From NCBI RefSeq assembly GCF_023715685.1, contig NZ_JAMBOQ010000003.1:124001-188000 (forward strand): a stretch of 64,000 nucleotides of DNA, read 5' to 3'. The notes under the pieces were generated by a model. It was given only the letters and a program-made list of their open reading frames with translations. It did no database searches and was not told the origin of the DNA. Source of the DNA: Priestia aryabhattai (lineage in GTDB: Bacteria; Bacillota; Bacilli; Bacillales; Bacillaceae_H). Below are positions 44,945-53,972 of the stretch, in pieces. The number at the start of each line of letters is the position of its first letter. The first letter of the stretch is position 1. The translations under genes were made by a program, and so were the position numbers.

Positions 44945-46243
44945 ATGGCGGTTACATCTAAAACAAATGAAAGCGTTAACAAAGATTTGGGTCTTGTAAA
45001 AAAAGATGTAAAAAAGACGAATATACGCTGGTGGCTCATTACTGTATTGTTAATTGGAGCAGTTGTTAACTATTTAGACCGATCCAATTTAAGTATCGCT
45101 AATACCACTATTGCTAAAGAGTTTGGGCTGTCCTCTACACAAATGGGTCTTTTACTTTCAGCTTTTCTATGGCCATATGCTTTAGCAAATCTACCTGCCG
45201 GCTGGTTGGTTGATAAATACGGGCCAAAAAAAATGTTTGCATGGGCATCTGGCCTATGGTCTGTAGCAACGGTAGCAAGTGCTTTTACTAACACGTACTC
45301 CGCTCTTTATGCCATGAGAATGCTTCTAGGTGTATCGGAATCTCCTTTTTTCACATCCGGAATTAAAGTGACGGAAAGATGGTTTTCAAAAGAAGAGCGT
45401 GGCCTTCCTACTTCTATTATTAATACAGGGTCTCAAATTGCTAATGCGATTGCTCCGCCGTTGTTAACGGTATTACTTTTAACGATGAGCTGGAGAGGAA
45501 TGTTTGTTGTTATAGGAGCAGCCGGCTTTATTGTGATGTTTGTTTGGCTAAAGATATATCGGGATCCGGATTATGTTGCCAATAAAGTGAAAGCTGTCCC
45601 TAAAGAAGAAATAAAAAGCAGTCATACCTCACAAGCAAAATGGTCACAGCTTTTTAAATATAAAAGCACGTGGTTTATGATTATCGGGAATTTCGGAATT
45701 ATGTTTACAATATGGGTTTATTTAACTTGGCTTCCGAGCTACTTAGAAACAGAGCGCGGTTTCAGTCTAAAACAAACGGGGTGGATTGCTGCTATTCCGT
45801 TTCTAGCTGGAATTATAGGAGTGTTGCTCGGCGGTGCAATTTCAGATCGTTTTATTCGAAAAGGAGTTCATGCAGTAACAGCAAGAAAAATTCCAATTGT
45901 AGGCGGGGCGATCTTGGCGGCAGCATCGGTGGCACCCGTTCCTTTTATTGATAACGCAGCCTTGAGTATTGTCTTATTATCCATTGGCTACTTCGCATCA
46001 CAGTTGCCATCAGGCGTAATTTGGACCCTAGCGGCGGATGTTGCACCAAGGGAACAAGTTGCTTCACTCGGCGCTATTCAAAATTTCGGAGGGTTTCTAG
46101 GAGCAGCAATGGCCCCTATTGTAACGGGATTTATATTAGATGCAACCGGAACTTTTACAGTGGTGTTCCTATTAGGCGCAGGACTGCTTTTAATTGGCGC
46201 TATTAGTTATGGCGTATTTTTAAAGAAGCCGATAGCTAACTAG
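44945..46243 (+). CDS. MFS permease of the anion:cation symporter type (GudP/DgoT-like)
   Basis: 432 residues from ATG 44945 (GGAGG at 44932-44936). Twelve helices; N-terminal VNYLDRSNLSIANTTIAKEFGLS, LVDKYGPKKMFAWASGLWS and a central DPDY segment are typical of the ACS family that carries hexuronates, galactarate/glucarate and galactonate. Downstream of the aldolase in the LacI locus, so probably the uptake step for the same sugar acid. Confidence 0.85.
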   Translation: MAVTSKTNESVNKDLGLVKKDVKKTNIRWWLITVLLIGAVVNYLDRSNLSIANTTIAKEFGLSSTQMGLLLSAFLWPYALANLPAGWLVDKYGPKKMFAWASGLWSVATVASAFTNTYSALYAMRMLLGVSESPFFTSGIKVTERWFSKEERGLPTSIINTGSQIANAIAPPLLTVLLLTMSWRGMFVVIGAAGFIVMFVWLKIYRDPDYVANKVKAVPKEEIKSSHTSQAKWSQLFKYKSTWFMIIGNFGIMFTIWVYLTWLPSYLETERGFSLKQTGWIAAIPFLAGIIGVLLGGAISDRFIRKGVHAVTARKIPIVGGAILAAASVAPVPFIDNAALSIVLLSIGYFASQLPSGVIWTLAADVAPREQVASLGAIQNFGGFLGAAMAPIVTGFILDATGTFTVVFLLGAGLLLIGAISYGVFLKKPIAN

Positions 46244-46258
46244 TAATCTTATAAAAGT

Positions 46259-46300
46259 AAAGAGCGCACACTACTTGAAAAAGGTTTGTGCTTTTTATTT
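46259..46300 (+). terminator. Weak terminator after MFS gene
   Basis: AGCGCACA and TTTGTGCT pair imperfectly across a long loop, followed by TTTTTATTTT. Confidence 0.4.
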
Positions 46301-46347
46301 TACTAAAAAGGAAACTATTTTCATTGCTAGATCATAAACCTTTCTAT

Positions 46348-46367
46348 TGAATAAAACGCTTTACTAT
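46348..46367. promoter_or_regulatory. Degenerate LacI-type operator ahead of the thiamine riboswitch
   Basis: The 20 bp with core TAAAACGCTTTACTA agree with the perfect operator at 43877 at 16 of 20 positions, including the central ACG and the TTTACTA arm. It lies about 60 bp upstream of the TPP riboswitch. Confidence 0.35.
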
Positions 46368-46418
46368 GATAAAACTATTAAAGGTAAACATATGATAATA
46401 GATTAATTTCATAAAGAT

Positions 46419-46514
46419 ACAACACCACTAGGGGTGCTTTCGAAGCTGAGAGAGACGAGAAGTCTTAACCCTTATAACCTGAACTAGGTAATACTAGCGT
46501 AGGAAAGAGGTATT
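46419..46514 (+). promoter_or_regulatory. TPP riboswitch (THI element)
   Basis: Conserved THI blocks in order: ACTAGGGGTGC, GCTGAGAG, ACCCTTATAACCTGAAC, TAGGTAATACTAGCGTAGGAAAG. Downstream terminator at 46578-46613 gives a transcription-termination OFF switch for the thiamine salvage operon. Ends are approximate. Confidence 0.95.
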
Positions 46515-46577
46515 GTAATGAATGTTTTGTATGGGATTCCCTTACGAACTCGTTATAATAATTTTGTTTATATACAC

Positions 46578-46613
46578 AAAAACACTTCTTTCCTGCGAAA
46601 GAAGTGTTTTTTT
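46578..46613 (+). terminator. Riboswitch-controlled terminator
   Basis: 15-bp perfect stem AAAAACACTTCTTTC (46578-46592) with GAAAGAAGTGTTTTT (46597-46611), then T. It immediately precedes the ribosome site of ylmB. Confidence 0.9.
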
Positions 46614-46636
46614 ATGCGTAAAGGAAGGTGTCATAC

Positions 46637-47914
46637 ATGGAAGAAACAATTGATTTGCTTGTCAAACAGGTAGAGGAGCGCAAAGAGGAGCTAATCCGGT
46701 TATTAACAACGCTTGTTTCATATAAAACGCCGGCGCCTCCTGCACGAAATTCTCATGAAGCGCAGCTATACGTAGCGGATTTTCTTAAAAACTGCGGGTT
46801 TTCCATCGATATGTGGGACTTATATTCCAACGATCCTATCGTAGTGGGGACGTTAAAAGGAAAAAAATCAGCAGACTACCAAAGCTTGATTATTAACGGG
46901 CATATGGATGTTGCTGAGGTACAAGAAAATGAAAAGTGGGAGACAGATCCGTTTGAAGCTGTCGTGAAAGGCAATACGATAATCGGACGCGGAGTTGCGG
47001 ATATGAAAGGCGGCTTGGCAGGAGCGTTATTTGCAGTCCAGCTTTTAACAGAAGCAGGAATTGAGCTTCCGGGAGACTTAATTTTTGAATCTGTTGTAGG
47101 AGAAGAAGTGGGAGAAGCAGGTACGCTGCAATGCTGTCAGAAAGGATATACAGCTGACTTTGCGCTCGTAGCGGATACGAGTGATTTACATATTCAAGGT
47201 CAAGGCGGAGTTATCACGGGATGGATTACCATAAAAAGCAGCAAAACTTATCATGACGGTACACGCCGAAGTATGATTCATGCTGGAGGAGGACTGTTAG
47301 CTGCGAGCGCTATCGAAAAGATGGCAAAAGTTATCGGAGGGCTGCAAGAATTAGAACGTCACTGGGCTATTACAAAGAGCTATCCAGGATTTTTGCCAGG
47401 GACAAATACGATTAATCCAGCGGTAATTGAAGGGGGAAGGCATGCTGCTTTTATTGCAGATGAATGCAGGCTGTGGATCACCGTTCACTATTATCCTAAT
47501 GAATCGTACGACCAAGTATCAAGAGAAGTGGAAGAATACATTTTAGCTATTGCAAAAGCAGATCCATGGTTAAAAGATAATCTGCCAACCTTTGAATGGG
47601 GAGGCACATCGATGATTGAAGACAGAGGAGAAATCTTTCCGTCATTAGAAATTGATGAAGGTCATGCAGGAGTGCAGCTGCTTGCAAATACTCATGAACA
47701 AATTGAAGGAAAAAAGCCTCCAATTGATGTGTCAACTAGCGTAACAGACGGCGGTTGGCTAGCCGATGCCGGTATTCCGGCAGCTATTTACGGTCCGGGA
47801 AATTTAGCGAATGCACATGCTGTGAACGAACAATTAGATGTGAATCAGCTTGTTCAATATACAAAAGTGATGGTGCAGTTCATTTATACGTGGCTGCATA
47901 CGCATAAGGAGTGA
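46637..47914 (+). CDS. ylmB: Formylaminopyrimidine deformylase (YlmB-type M20 amidohydrolase)
   Basis: 425 residues from ATG 46637 (AAGGAAGG at 46621-46628). M20/ArgE-fold with metal-site motifs INGHMDV, RGVADMKGGLAGALFA and GEEVGEAGT. In the thiamin salvage pathway it removes the formyl group from N-formyl-4-amino-5-aminomethyl-2-methylpyrimidine, giving the TenA substrate. The riboswitch upstream and tenA/thiXYZ downstream make this assignment much firmer than sequence family alone. Confidence 0.88.
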   Translation: MEETIDLLVKQVEERKEELIRLLTTLVSYKTPAPPARNSHEAQLYVADFLKNCGFSIDMWDLYSNDPIVVGTLKGKKSADYQSLIINGHMDVAEVQENEKWETDPFEAVVKGNTIIGRGVADMKGGLAGALFAVQLLTEAGIELPGDLIFESVVGEEVGEAGTLQCCQKGYTADFALVADTSDLHIQGQGGVITGWITIKSSKTYHDGTRRSMIHAGGGLLAASAIEKMAKVIGGLQELERHWAITKSYPGFLPGTNTINPAVIEGGRHAAFIADECRLWITVHYYPNESYDQVSREVEEYILAIAKADPWLKDNLPTFEWGGTSMIEDRGEIFPSLEIDEGHAGVQLLANTHEQIEGKKPPIDVSTSVTDGGWLADAGIPAAIYGPGNLANAHAVNEQLDVNQLVQYTKVMVQFIYTWLHTHKE

Positions 47915-47919
47915 TCATC

Positions 47920-48591
47920 ATGAAATTTAGTGAACGATTATACGAAAAGCTTCAGCCTATTTGGCGTCAAAATCATAATCATCCCTTCGTACAGGGGATG
48001 GGAGATGGAACGCTTGAAAAGGAGAAGTTTCGCTTTTATATGATTCAAGATTATCTTTACCTAATTGATTATGCCAAGTTATTTGCGATTGGAGCCATGA
48101 AGGCTACCGATGTCCAAACGATGGGGGAATTTGCTACACTTTTAGATTCTACATTAAATGAAGAAATGAGCTTGCACCGTGAGTATGCCAAGAAATTTGA
48201 AATCAGCGAAAAAGAATTAGAAAAAGCGCAGCCATCTCCTACAACATTGGCATACACACACTATATGCTGCACGTTGGTCAAAGCGGAACGTTAGCTGAA
48301 TTAGTGGCGGCTCTTTTACCTTGTATGTGGAGCTACTGGGAAATAGGAAAAGAGCTCAGTGAAAAGTCTGGAGCTAACAATGAATTTTACCGTGAGTGGA
48401 TTGAGATGTACAGCTCAGAAGAATTTGGCGCACTGGCGACATGGTGTATTAACTTATTTGACTCACTTACTGAAGACAAATCAGAAGCTGAATTAGAAAA
48501 ACTCGAAGAAACTTTCTTAAATACGACGCGTTTTGAGTATATGTTCTGGGATATGGCTTATAACGAAGCGATGTGGCCGATCCATGAATAA
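47920..48591 (+). CDS. tenA: Aminopyrimidine aminohydrolase / thiaminase II
   Basis: 223 residues from ATG 47920 (AAGGAGTG upstream). All-helical TenA fold; catalytic Cys135 (LLPCMWSYWEIG) falls at the same number as in B. subtilis TenA, with YxxxD early (RFYMIQDYLYL) and a C-terminal FEYMFWDMAY block. It deaminates aminomethyl-HMP to HMP for thiamin synthesis. Confidence 0.94.
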   Translation: MKFSERLYEKLQPIWRQNHNHPFVQGMGDGTLEKEKFRFYMIQDYLYLIDYAKLFAIGAMKATDVQTMGEFATLLDSTLNEEMSLHREYAKKFEISEKELEKAQPSPTTLAYTHYMLHVGQSGTLAELVAALLPCMWSYWEIGKELSEKSGANNEFYREWIEMYSSEEFGALATWCINLFDSLTEDKSEAELEKLEETFLNTTRFEYMFWDMAYNEAMWPIHE

Positions 48592-49348
48592 GTCTGTGTT
48601 ATCTTTCCAAAACGTCAGTTTTACCTACAAAAACGGTGACCAACCGATTTTAAAATCATTAAACTTAGACGTGAAAGAAGGCGAGTTTGTCAGTATCGTT
48701 GGAGCAAGCGGCTCGGGAAAAAGTACGTTGTTTCGCCTCATTACAGGTCTTGAACAGCAAAGTGAAGGCGATATAGTTATTAACGGACAGTCTTATGAAA
48801 AGCGTCTTGGAAAAGTAGGCTACATGCCGCAGCAAGATTTGCTCCTTCCGTGGCGTACAATTCTAGACAATGCAGCGCTGCCGCTTGAGCTTCACAATGT
48901 GTCAAAAGCAAGTGCTCATAGGCAAGTATCTCAGCTGCTCGAAGAGTTTGGGTTAAAAGGATATGAAAACCGTTTTCCCAGTGATTTATCCGGAGGAATG
49001 AAGCAGCGTGTTTCCTTTCTAAGAACGGTATTAAGCGGTTCTAACGTGCTGCTTTTAGATGAGCCTTTCAGTGCGCTTGATGCCATTACGCGTTTGTCGA
49101 TGCAGGAATGGCTGCTTGAACAATGGCAAAAGCGTAAGCACACCATCTTATTTATCACTCATGACGTAAACGAAGCGCTTTTTTTATCAGATCGTATTTT
49201 TATCTTTTCAGACAAGCCGGTAAGTCACCTTGAAGAAATTCAAGTGCCGCTTAGCAGGCCTCGAACGCAAAAAGATTTGAATCAACAGCGTGTGCTTGAT
49301 GTGAAAGATTATTTAATTGAACAGCTAAGATCGAAGGTGAACACATGA
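48584..49348 (+). CDS. thiZ: Thiamin-precursor ABC transporter ATPase
   Basis: 254 residues; starts at ATG 48584, overlapping the tenA stop by 8 bp with no ribosome site of its own, so translational coupling is likely. Walker A GASGSGKST, signature LSGGMKQRVSFLRTV, Walker B VLLLDEPFSALDA. The nitrate/taurine/thiamin-pyrimidine ATPase type. Confidence 0.9.
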   Translation: MNKSVLSFQNVSFTYKNGDQPILKSLNLDVKEGEFVSIVGASGSGKSTLFRLITGLEQQSEGDIVINGQSYEKRLGKVGYMPQQDLLLPWRTILDNAALPLELHNVSKASAHRQVSQLLEEFGLKGYENRFPSDLSGGMKQRVSFLRTVLSGSNVLLLDEPFSALDAITRLSMQEWLLEQWQKRKHTILFITHDVNEALFLSDRIFIFSDKPVSHLEEIQVPLSRPRTQKDLNQQRVLDVKDYLIEQLRSKVNT

Positions 49349-50088
49349 AAAAGTACGGGGCTTCAGTGATTTTAGTAGTCATTTTGCTGGCTGCTTGGGA
49401 AATTGGAGCACGCATTGTAAACTATCCGTTTATTTTACCAACGCCCAGTGGTATTTTAACGAAGCTTTGGGATTTGCGAATGGATTTATTGTTTAAGCAT
49501 TTACCAGCTACGTTATCTATTATCCTAATTGGGCTGGTTATATCCGTTGTACTAGGGGTTCTGCTGGCTGTGTGGATGAATTGGAGTCCGCTTATTGAGC
49601 GTGCTTTCTATCCGCTTATTATTGCGTCGCAAATGATCCCGACCATTGCCATTGCTCCTGTATTTGTTCTGTGGTTTGGCTACTCAATTTGGAGCAAAGT
49701 GATTGTGACCGTATTAATTACGTTTTTTCCCATTACTGTTGGCACGTTTGATGGGCTTCGTTCCAGCAACAAAGAGTTAAAAGAACTCATGTTAACGATG
49801 GGAGCAACAAAAAAAGATATTTTCTTTAAGTTGAACATTCCTTCTGCACTGCCTCATTTTTATTCAGGGCTCAAAGTAGCGGTTACCTTTAGTATAATAG
49901 GTGCTGCCATTGGGGAATGGCTAGGTGCACAAGCGGGTTTAGGATATTTCAGTCGTCGCATGATGACACAGTTTGATGCAGCTGGTGTATTTGCACCAAT
50001 TGTGATTTTATCCGCGCTTGGTATTTTATTCTTTATTATTGTAGTAGGTTTCGAAAAACGTTCATTAAAGTGGAGGAAAACAGAATGA
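49345..50088 (+). CDS. thiX: Thiamin-precursor ABC transporter permease
   Basis: 247 residues, about six helices, with the permease EAA loop KELKELMLTMGATKKDIFFKLNIPSALP. Overlaps thiZ by 4 bp (ATGA) and thiY by 4 bp. Family BPD_transp of the SsuC/TauC type. Confidence 0.9.
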   Translation: MKKYGASVILVVILLAAWEIGARIVNYPFILPTPSGILTKLWDLRMDLLFKHLPATLSIILIGLVISVVLGVLLAVWMNWSPLIERAFYPLIIASQMIPTIAIAPVFVLWFGYSIWSKVIVTVLITFFPITVGTFDGLRSSNKELKELMLTMGATKKDIFFKLNIPSALPHFYSGLKVAVTFSIIGAAIGEWLGAQAGLGYFSRRMMTQFDAAGVFAPIVILSALGILFFIIVVGFEKRSLKWRKTE

Positions 50089-51095
50089 AAAAATGGTTTG
50101 CGATTGGCTTAAGCTTGCTGCTTGTTTTGATGCTCGCTGCTTGCGGTCAGAACAAGGAAAATAAAGCTGGTGAAAGTAAAAAATTAAAAGACGTTACAAT
50201 TATGCTTGATTGGTACCCAAATGCAGTGCACAGCTTCATTTACGCTGCACAAGAAAAAGGATATTTTAAAAAAGAAGGACTGAATGTAAAAGTACAGTTT
50301 CCTGCTAATCCAACAGACTCACTTAATTTAGCAGCTGCGGGGAAAGTCACGCTCGGCCTTTACTATCAGCCTGATGTAGCAATGGCACGAGCAAATGAAG
50401 ATGTGCCGGTAAAGTCGGTAGGAGCGATTGTAAGGTCTCCGCTAAACCGAGTTGTAGCGCTGAAAGATAGCGGTATTAAACGTCCTAAAGATTTAGAAGG
50501 AAAAGTAGTAGGCTACAGCGGAACACCATTAAGCGAATCTGTTCTAAAGAAAATGGTGAAAAGCGATGGAGGAGATCCGAATAAAGTAAAACTAGTAGAC
50601 GTAGGGTTTGAGTTAAATTCATCGCTGATTAGCAAAAAAGTAGATGCTGTAATAGGTGCGTATATTAACCACGAGGTACCATTGCTTCATAAAAAGGGAT
50701 ACAAAACGGTTGACATTGATCCTTCAGATTACGGCGTACCATCTTATTATGAGCTAGTGGCAGTTACAGGGGATCAAACATGGGCGAAAGATTCTGATAC
50801 GATTAAAGCATTTTGGCGTGCAGCGACAAAAGGGTATGAATACACCGAGAAACATCCAAAGGAATCACTTCAAATTTTGTTAGATAATCAAGATAAATCA
50901 AACTTCCCGCTTGAAAAAGATGTGGAAACAAAAAGTTTGAATATCTTACTTCCAAAAATGAAGTCTGAACAAGGTTTCGGCAGCCAAACGAAAGAATCAT
51001 GGCAGTCAAATGTGGATTGGTTAAAAGAGTCAGGGTTAATTAAGAAAAAGCCGAATGTAGACGAGATGTTTGAGAATATTGGGGAATCCAAGTAA
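50085..51095 (+). CDS. thiY: Formylaminopyrimidine-binding lipoprotein
   Basis: 336 residues from ATG 50085 (GGAGG 8 nt upstream, overlapping thiX). Lipoprotein signal with Cys20 in LAACGQ. NMT1/THI5-like domain: VTIMLDWYPNAVHSFIYAAQEKGYFKKEGL matches ThiY/THI5 pyrimidine-binding proteins. It captures formylaminopyrimidine from degraded thiamin in soil. Last gene of the operon. Confidence 0.92.
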   Translation: MKKWFAIGLSLLLVLMLAACGQNKENKAGESKKLKDVTIMLDWYPNAVHSFIYAAQEKGYFKKEGLNVKVQFPANPTDSLNLAAAGKVTLGLYYQPDVAMARANEDVPVKSVGAIVRSPLNRVVALKDSGIKRPKDLEGKVVGYSGTPLSESVLKKMVKSDGGDPNKVKLVDVGFELNSSLISKKVDAVIGAYINHEVPLLHKKGYKTVDIDPSDYGVPSYYELVAVTGDQTWAKDSDTIKAFWRAATKGYEYTEKHPKESLQILLDNQDKSNFPLEKDVETKSLNILLPKMKSEQGFGSQTKESWQSNVDWLKESGLIKKKPNVDEMFENIGESK

Positions 51096-51240
51096 AAAAT
51101 TTAAAAGTTGCAGAGCAGCCGTTTTATGGAGATGCAACAAAATTTGAATAGGGATGTTGAAGAAACAAGGTTAACGATAAAGTAAATTTAGTTTCTATAT
51201 GAGATAAGTGGATATTTCGTTATATAGAAGGTTTCAAAAC

Positions 51241-51274
51241 AAAAAAGGTCTTGCCTAGGCAAGACCTTTTTTTA
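51241..51274. terminator. Bidirectional terminator
   Basis: Perfect 32-bp palindrome centred on CCTAGG (51241-51272) with A6/T7 ends, between convergent thiY and hxlB. Confidence 0.9.
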
Positions 51275-51829
51275 TTCTAAATTTGCGTGCTTTCCGTACA
51301 TCGTATAAGTATCAAGTTCTTTCTTCTCCATGAAGCGAAGAATAAGCGCATCGTAAAAGAGAAGAAGCGTTTGTTCAAACAGTGACGCCATAGGCTGAAC
51401 TGTTTGATAACTGCTTTGTTCTTGATCCTTCGGAGCACCAGGCAGCTTCACGATAAAGTCAGCCAGTTTGCCAAGCGTGGAAGCCGGGGAAATTGTAACT
51501 ACTCCAACTTTTCCTCCAAGTTCTTTTGCTTTTTGAGCTATAGGAATCAAGCTTTTCGTTTCGCCAGAACCTGATCCGATGATTAATAAATCATCTTGTG
51601 TGAATGTGGAAGTTACGGTTTCTCCAATTACATAAGCATCAATACCCATATGCATCATACGCATAGCAAACGATTTGCCCATAAGGCCTGAACGGCCGGC
51701 TCCTGTGACAAACACCTTTTTAGATAAGATGATGCCATTTACAAGCTGTTCAGCTTCATCGTCAGCGATTAGAGCAGTTGTTTGTAAAAGCTCATTCATA
51801 ACCGTTTTTAAATGTTCGCTCGTCTGCAT
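51272..51829 (-). CDS. hxlB: 6-phospho-3-hexuloisomerase
   Basis: 185 residues, SIS-fold isomerase: VFVTGAGRSGLMGKSFAMRMMHMG, LLIIGSGSGETKSLIPIAQKAKELG. It turns hexulose-6-phosphate into fructose-6-phosphate in the ribulose monophosphate pathway of formaldehyde fixation. Second gene of hxlA-hxlB, 10 bp downstream of hxlA. Confidence 0.93.
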   Translation of the reverse strand: MQTSEHLKTVMNELLQTTALIADDEAEQLVNGIILSKKVFVTGAGRSGLMGKSFAMRMMHMGIDAYVIGETVTSTFTQDDLLIIGSGSGETKSLIPIAQKAKELGGKVGVVTISPASTLGKLADFIVKLPGAPKDQEQSSYQTVQPMASLFEQTLLLFYDALILRFMEKKELDTYTMYGKHANLE

Positions 51830-51839
51830 AGAAAGCTCC

Positions 51840-52469
51840 TTAATTTGTAATAAGCTCTTTCATTTGAGAAGCAACTGATTTTTTATCGTCTTGGCTCGTG
51901 ATGCCACCGCCAACGATAACAAGATCAGGCTGTGCTTTTACTACTTCAGGTAAAGACTCTAATTTAATGCCGCCAGCAACGGCTGTTTTTGCATTTTTTA
52001 CAACGCTTTTGATTGTTACTAAATCTTCAAAAGAGTTTTGGCCAATCGCTTGAAGATCGTATCCTGTGTGTACACAGATATAATCAACGCCAAATTCGTC
52101 TAGCTCTTTTGCGCGCGCTTTAATATCTTTTACACCAATCATATCGACTAGAATTTTTTTACCTTGTTTTTTGGCTTCTTCAACTGCACCTTTGATTGAC
52201 ATATCTTCAGCAACACCTAAGATGGTAATGATGTCTGCCCCGGCTTGAGAAGCTTGCTGTACTTCATAACCAGCTGCATCCATGATTTTTAGGTCAGCTA
52301 ATACTTTTAAATTAGGAAATGCTTCTTTAATTTCTTTAACGGCGCGAAGACCTTCATTGATTACAACAGGTGTACCGATTTCCACGATATCAATATGTTC
52401 TTCAACTTCTTTTACTACCTCTTTTGCTTGAGAGATATTAACAAGATCTAATGCTAATTGTAGTTCCAT
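51840..52469 (-). CDS. hxlA: 3-hexulose-6-phosphate synthase
   Basis: 209 residues from ATG 52469 (AAGGAG 9 nt before); the open frame extends upstream but without a ribosome site. TIM barrel with LQLALDLV, VEIGTPVVINEGL, LADLKIMDAAGYE and VAGGIKLESLPEV. It condenses formaldehyde with ribulose-5-phosphate for detoxification. Confidence 0.94.
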   Translation of the reverse strand: MELQLALDLVNISQAKEVVKEVEEHIDIVEIGTPVVINEGLRAVKEIKEAFPNLKVLADLKIMDAAGYEVQQASQAGADIITILGVAEDMSIKGAVEEAKKQGKKILVDMIGVKDIKARAKELDEFGVDYICVHTGYDLQAIGQNSFEDLVTIKSVVKNAKTAVAGGIKLESLPEVVKAQPDLVIVGGGITSQDDKKSVASQMKELITN

Positions 52470-52579
52470 TCTACTCCACTCCTTACAGGAATCTATAAAT
52501 ACCTTTTGTGCTTTTTTACATAAAAAGCAGCTGGTGTAGTTATTGTACTCGCAGTTTGAGGTTCTTAAAAGTACGCACT

Positions 52580-52625
52580 TTTCCCACAAATAGTGTGGGA
52601 AATGATAGTATACAGAAGTATACTA
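52580..52625. promoter_or_regulatory. Paired palindromes upstream of hxlAB
   Basis: TTTCCCACA/TGTGGGAAA (52580-52588, 52594-52602) and TAGTATAC/GTATACTA (52606-52613, 52618-52625) lie side by side 110-156 bp upstream of hxlA and downstream of the hxlR terminator. They are candidates for HxlR binding or part of the hxlA promoter; in B. subtilis HxlR binds two boxes in this area. Confidence 0.45.
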
Positions 52626-52662
52626 ATGGACATATCAGTCTTGTAACCGCTTAATTTTCATT

Positions 52663-52698
52663 AAAAATGCGGATGATATTGAGTAACATCATCCGCGT
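52663..52698 (-). terminator. Terminator after hxlR
   Basis: GCGGATGAT (52669-52677) pairs with ATCATCCGC (52688-52696). On the minus strand the hairpin is followed by ATTTTTAATG. Confidence 0.65.
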
Positions 52699-52737
52699 AA
52701 AAAAATAAAAACTATGGAATAGAAGGAGTAGTTTCCA

Positions 52738-53124
52738 TCATTTAATTAACGTTTCCGCCTTTTGTTCTTGATTAATCAGCACTGTATCACGGTAATTTTT
52801 ACCCCAATCGTACATGGCTGTCAAAATAGGCATTAAACTTTCTCCTTCTTTTGTAAGTGAGTATTCCACTTTAGGTGGTACGACAGGATAAACTTTACGG
52901 TTAACAATTAGATCTTCTTCCAGTTCCCGCAGCTGGTTAACCAGCATGCGCGGCGTAATATCAGGAATAAGCGATTTTAATTCTCCAAACCGTTTTGTTC
53001 CTTCACGTCCTAAGTGCCATAGTATCAGCATCTTCCATTTTCCACTGATAATAGCAAGCGTTAATTCTTTCTCACAGTTAAATTCCTTATTAAGCTGGCT
53101 CAATTGCTTCACCCCTATGACCAA
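52738..53124 (-). CDS. hxlR: Formaldehyde-responsive activator of hxlAB
   Basis: Up to 128 residues; winged-helix HxlR domain closely following B. subtilis Hxl[56 protein letters not shown] and [14 protein letters not shown]. The N-terminal Cys-Glu-Lys (FNCEKEL) keeps the Cys-x-Lys pair through which HxlR is reported to sense formaldehyde. Start uncertain: TTG 53124 has no ribosome site and GTG 53112 has one immediately adjacent. Same strand as hxlAB, upstream, with its own terminator. Confidence 0.9.
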   Translation of the reverse strand: MVIGVKQLSQLNKEFNCEKELTLAIISGKWKMLILWHLGREGTKRFGELKSLIPDITPRMLVNQLRELEEDLIVNRKVYPVVPPKVEYSLTKEGESLMPILTAMYDWGKNYRDTVLINQEQKAETLIK

Positions 53125-53314
53125 TAGTATAAAATTTCTTTTAAAGTACTTCTTATTATACCGGTGCTGACAATCCTTTTACAAAAATCCGGCTTGTATC
53201 TTTCTATTAACAAAGTTCAGCTTTTCTTACTATTCTTACTATATAGTTATTCTTTACTAGTGAGATGTAAAAGGTGGCCTTTAGTCATGTTTTTTATTTT
53301 TAAGGAGTTCAATT

Positions 53315-53340
53315 GTTTAAATATAAAAAAAGATGGGAAA
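53315..53340 (+). promoter_or_regulatory. Candidate sigma-B promoter
   Basis: GTTTAA (53315-53320), 14-bp spacer, GGGAAA (53335-53340), matching the GTTTAA/GGGWAW general-stress pattern. The predicted start lies about 28 bp ahead of the YtxH-like ATG. Confidence 0.55.
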
Positions 53341-53374
53341 TCACTCAATAACAATGCTAAAGGAGGCAGTGAAA

Positions 53375-53956
53375 ATGGAAAAGAGCCGATCTGAATTACA
53401 AAACCCTGCTTTAAGTAACAGCGCAGGCATTAACAACGACGTAGGAATCAATAACAATCCACAGACAGCTAATAGCACTACTGCTGTTAGCAATGGAAAA
53501 AGCTGCAGCAGCAAGCTGGTAAAAGGTGTTGTTGTCGGAGCAGTTGTGGGTGGATGTATAACACTACTTGATAATAAAACTCGCTCATCTGTTAAAAGAA
53601 GAGCCGTTACATTAAAGGACTCTTCTGCAAACATGATTAATCAAGTAAAAGAGAACCCTCAAGAAACAAAAGAAAAAATGGTGCAACAAATGAAAAACGC
53701 ATCGAATCTTTTGAAAGATGCAATTAATGATGCCAAACATTTGTACGAGCGTGTAAATGAAGATTTCTTTAAGCAAGCAGAAGATGTGAAAAGCGTTACG
53801 CATGATGCAAAATCGACGGTAGAAGATGCTAAAAGTGATTTACAGCAAATTGGTGAAAAGGTGAAAGATGCAACTTCTGAAATAAGTAAGGAAAAGATGA
53901 CGCCAGACGAAAAACCAGAAGCTGAGCGTGAAAGAACATACCAATCTATTCACTAA
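53375..53956 (+). CDS. YtxH-like general stress protein
   Basis: 193 residues from ATG 53375 (AAAGGAGG at 53359-53366). A low-complexity Asn/Ser-rich N terminus (~1-45), one hydrophobic helix with the YtxH look (KLVKGVVVGAVVGGCITLLD, ~50-69), then a long amphipathic, coiled-coil-prone Lys/Asp/Glu tail with repeated VKDA/AKS units. Function of YtxH proteins is poorly known; they are typical sigma-B regulon members, consistent with the promoter. Confidence 0.78.
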   Translation: MEKSRSELQNPALSNSAGINNDVGINNNPQTANSTTAVSNGKSCSSKLVKGVVVGAVVGGCITLLDNKTRSSVKRRAVTLKDSSANMINQVKENPQETKEKMVQQMKNASNLLKDAINDAKHLYERVNEDFFKQAEDVKSVTHDAKSTVEDAKSDLQQIGEKVKDATSEISKEKMTPDEKPEAERERTYQSIH

Positions 53957-53972
53957 AAAGGAGATGTTAACT

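Noticed and set aside
53164..53394. 76-codon + strand ORF upstream of the YtxH-like gene
   Set aside because: Covers the candidate sigma-B promoter and overlaps the next gene out of frame; no ribosome site.
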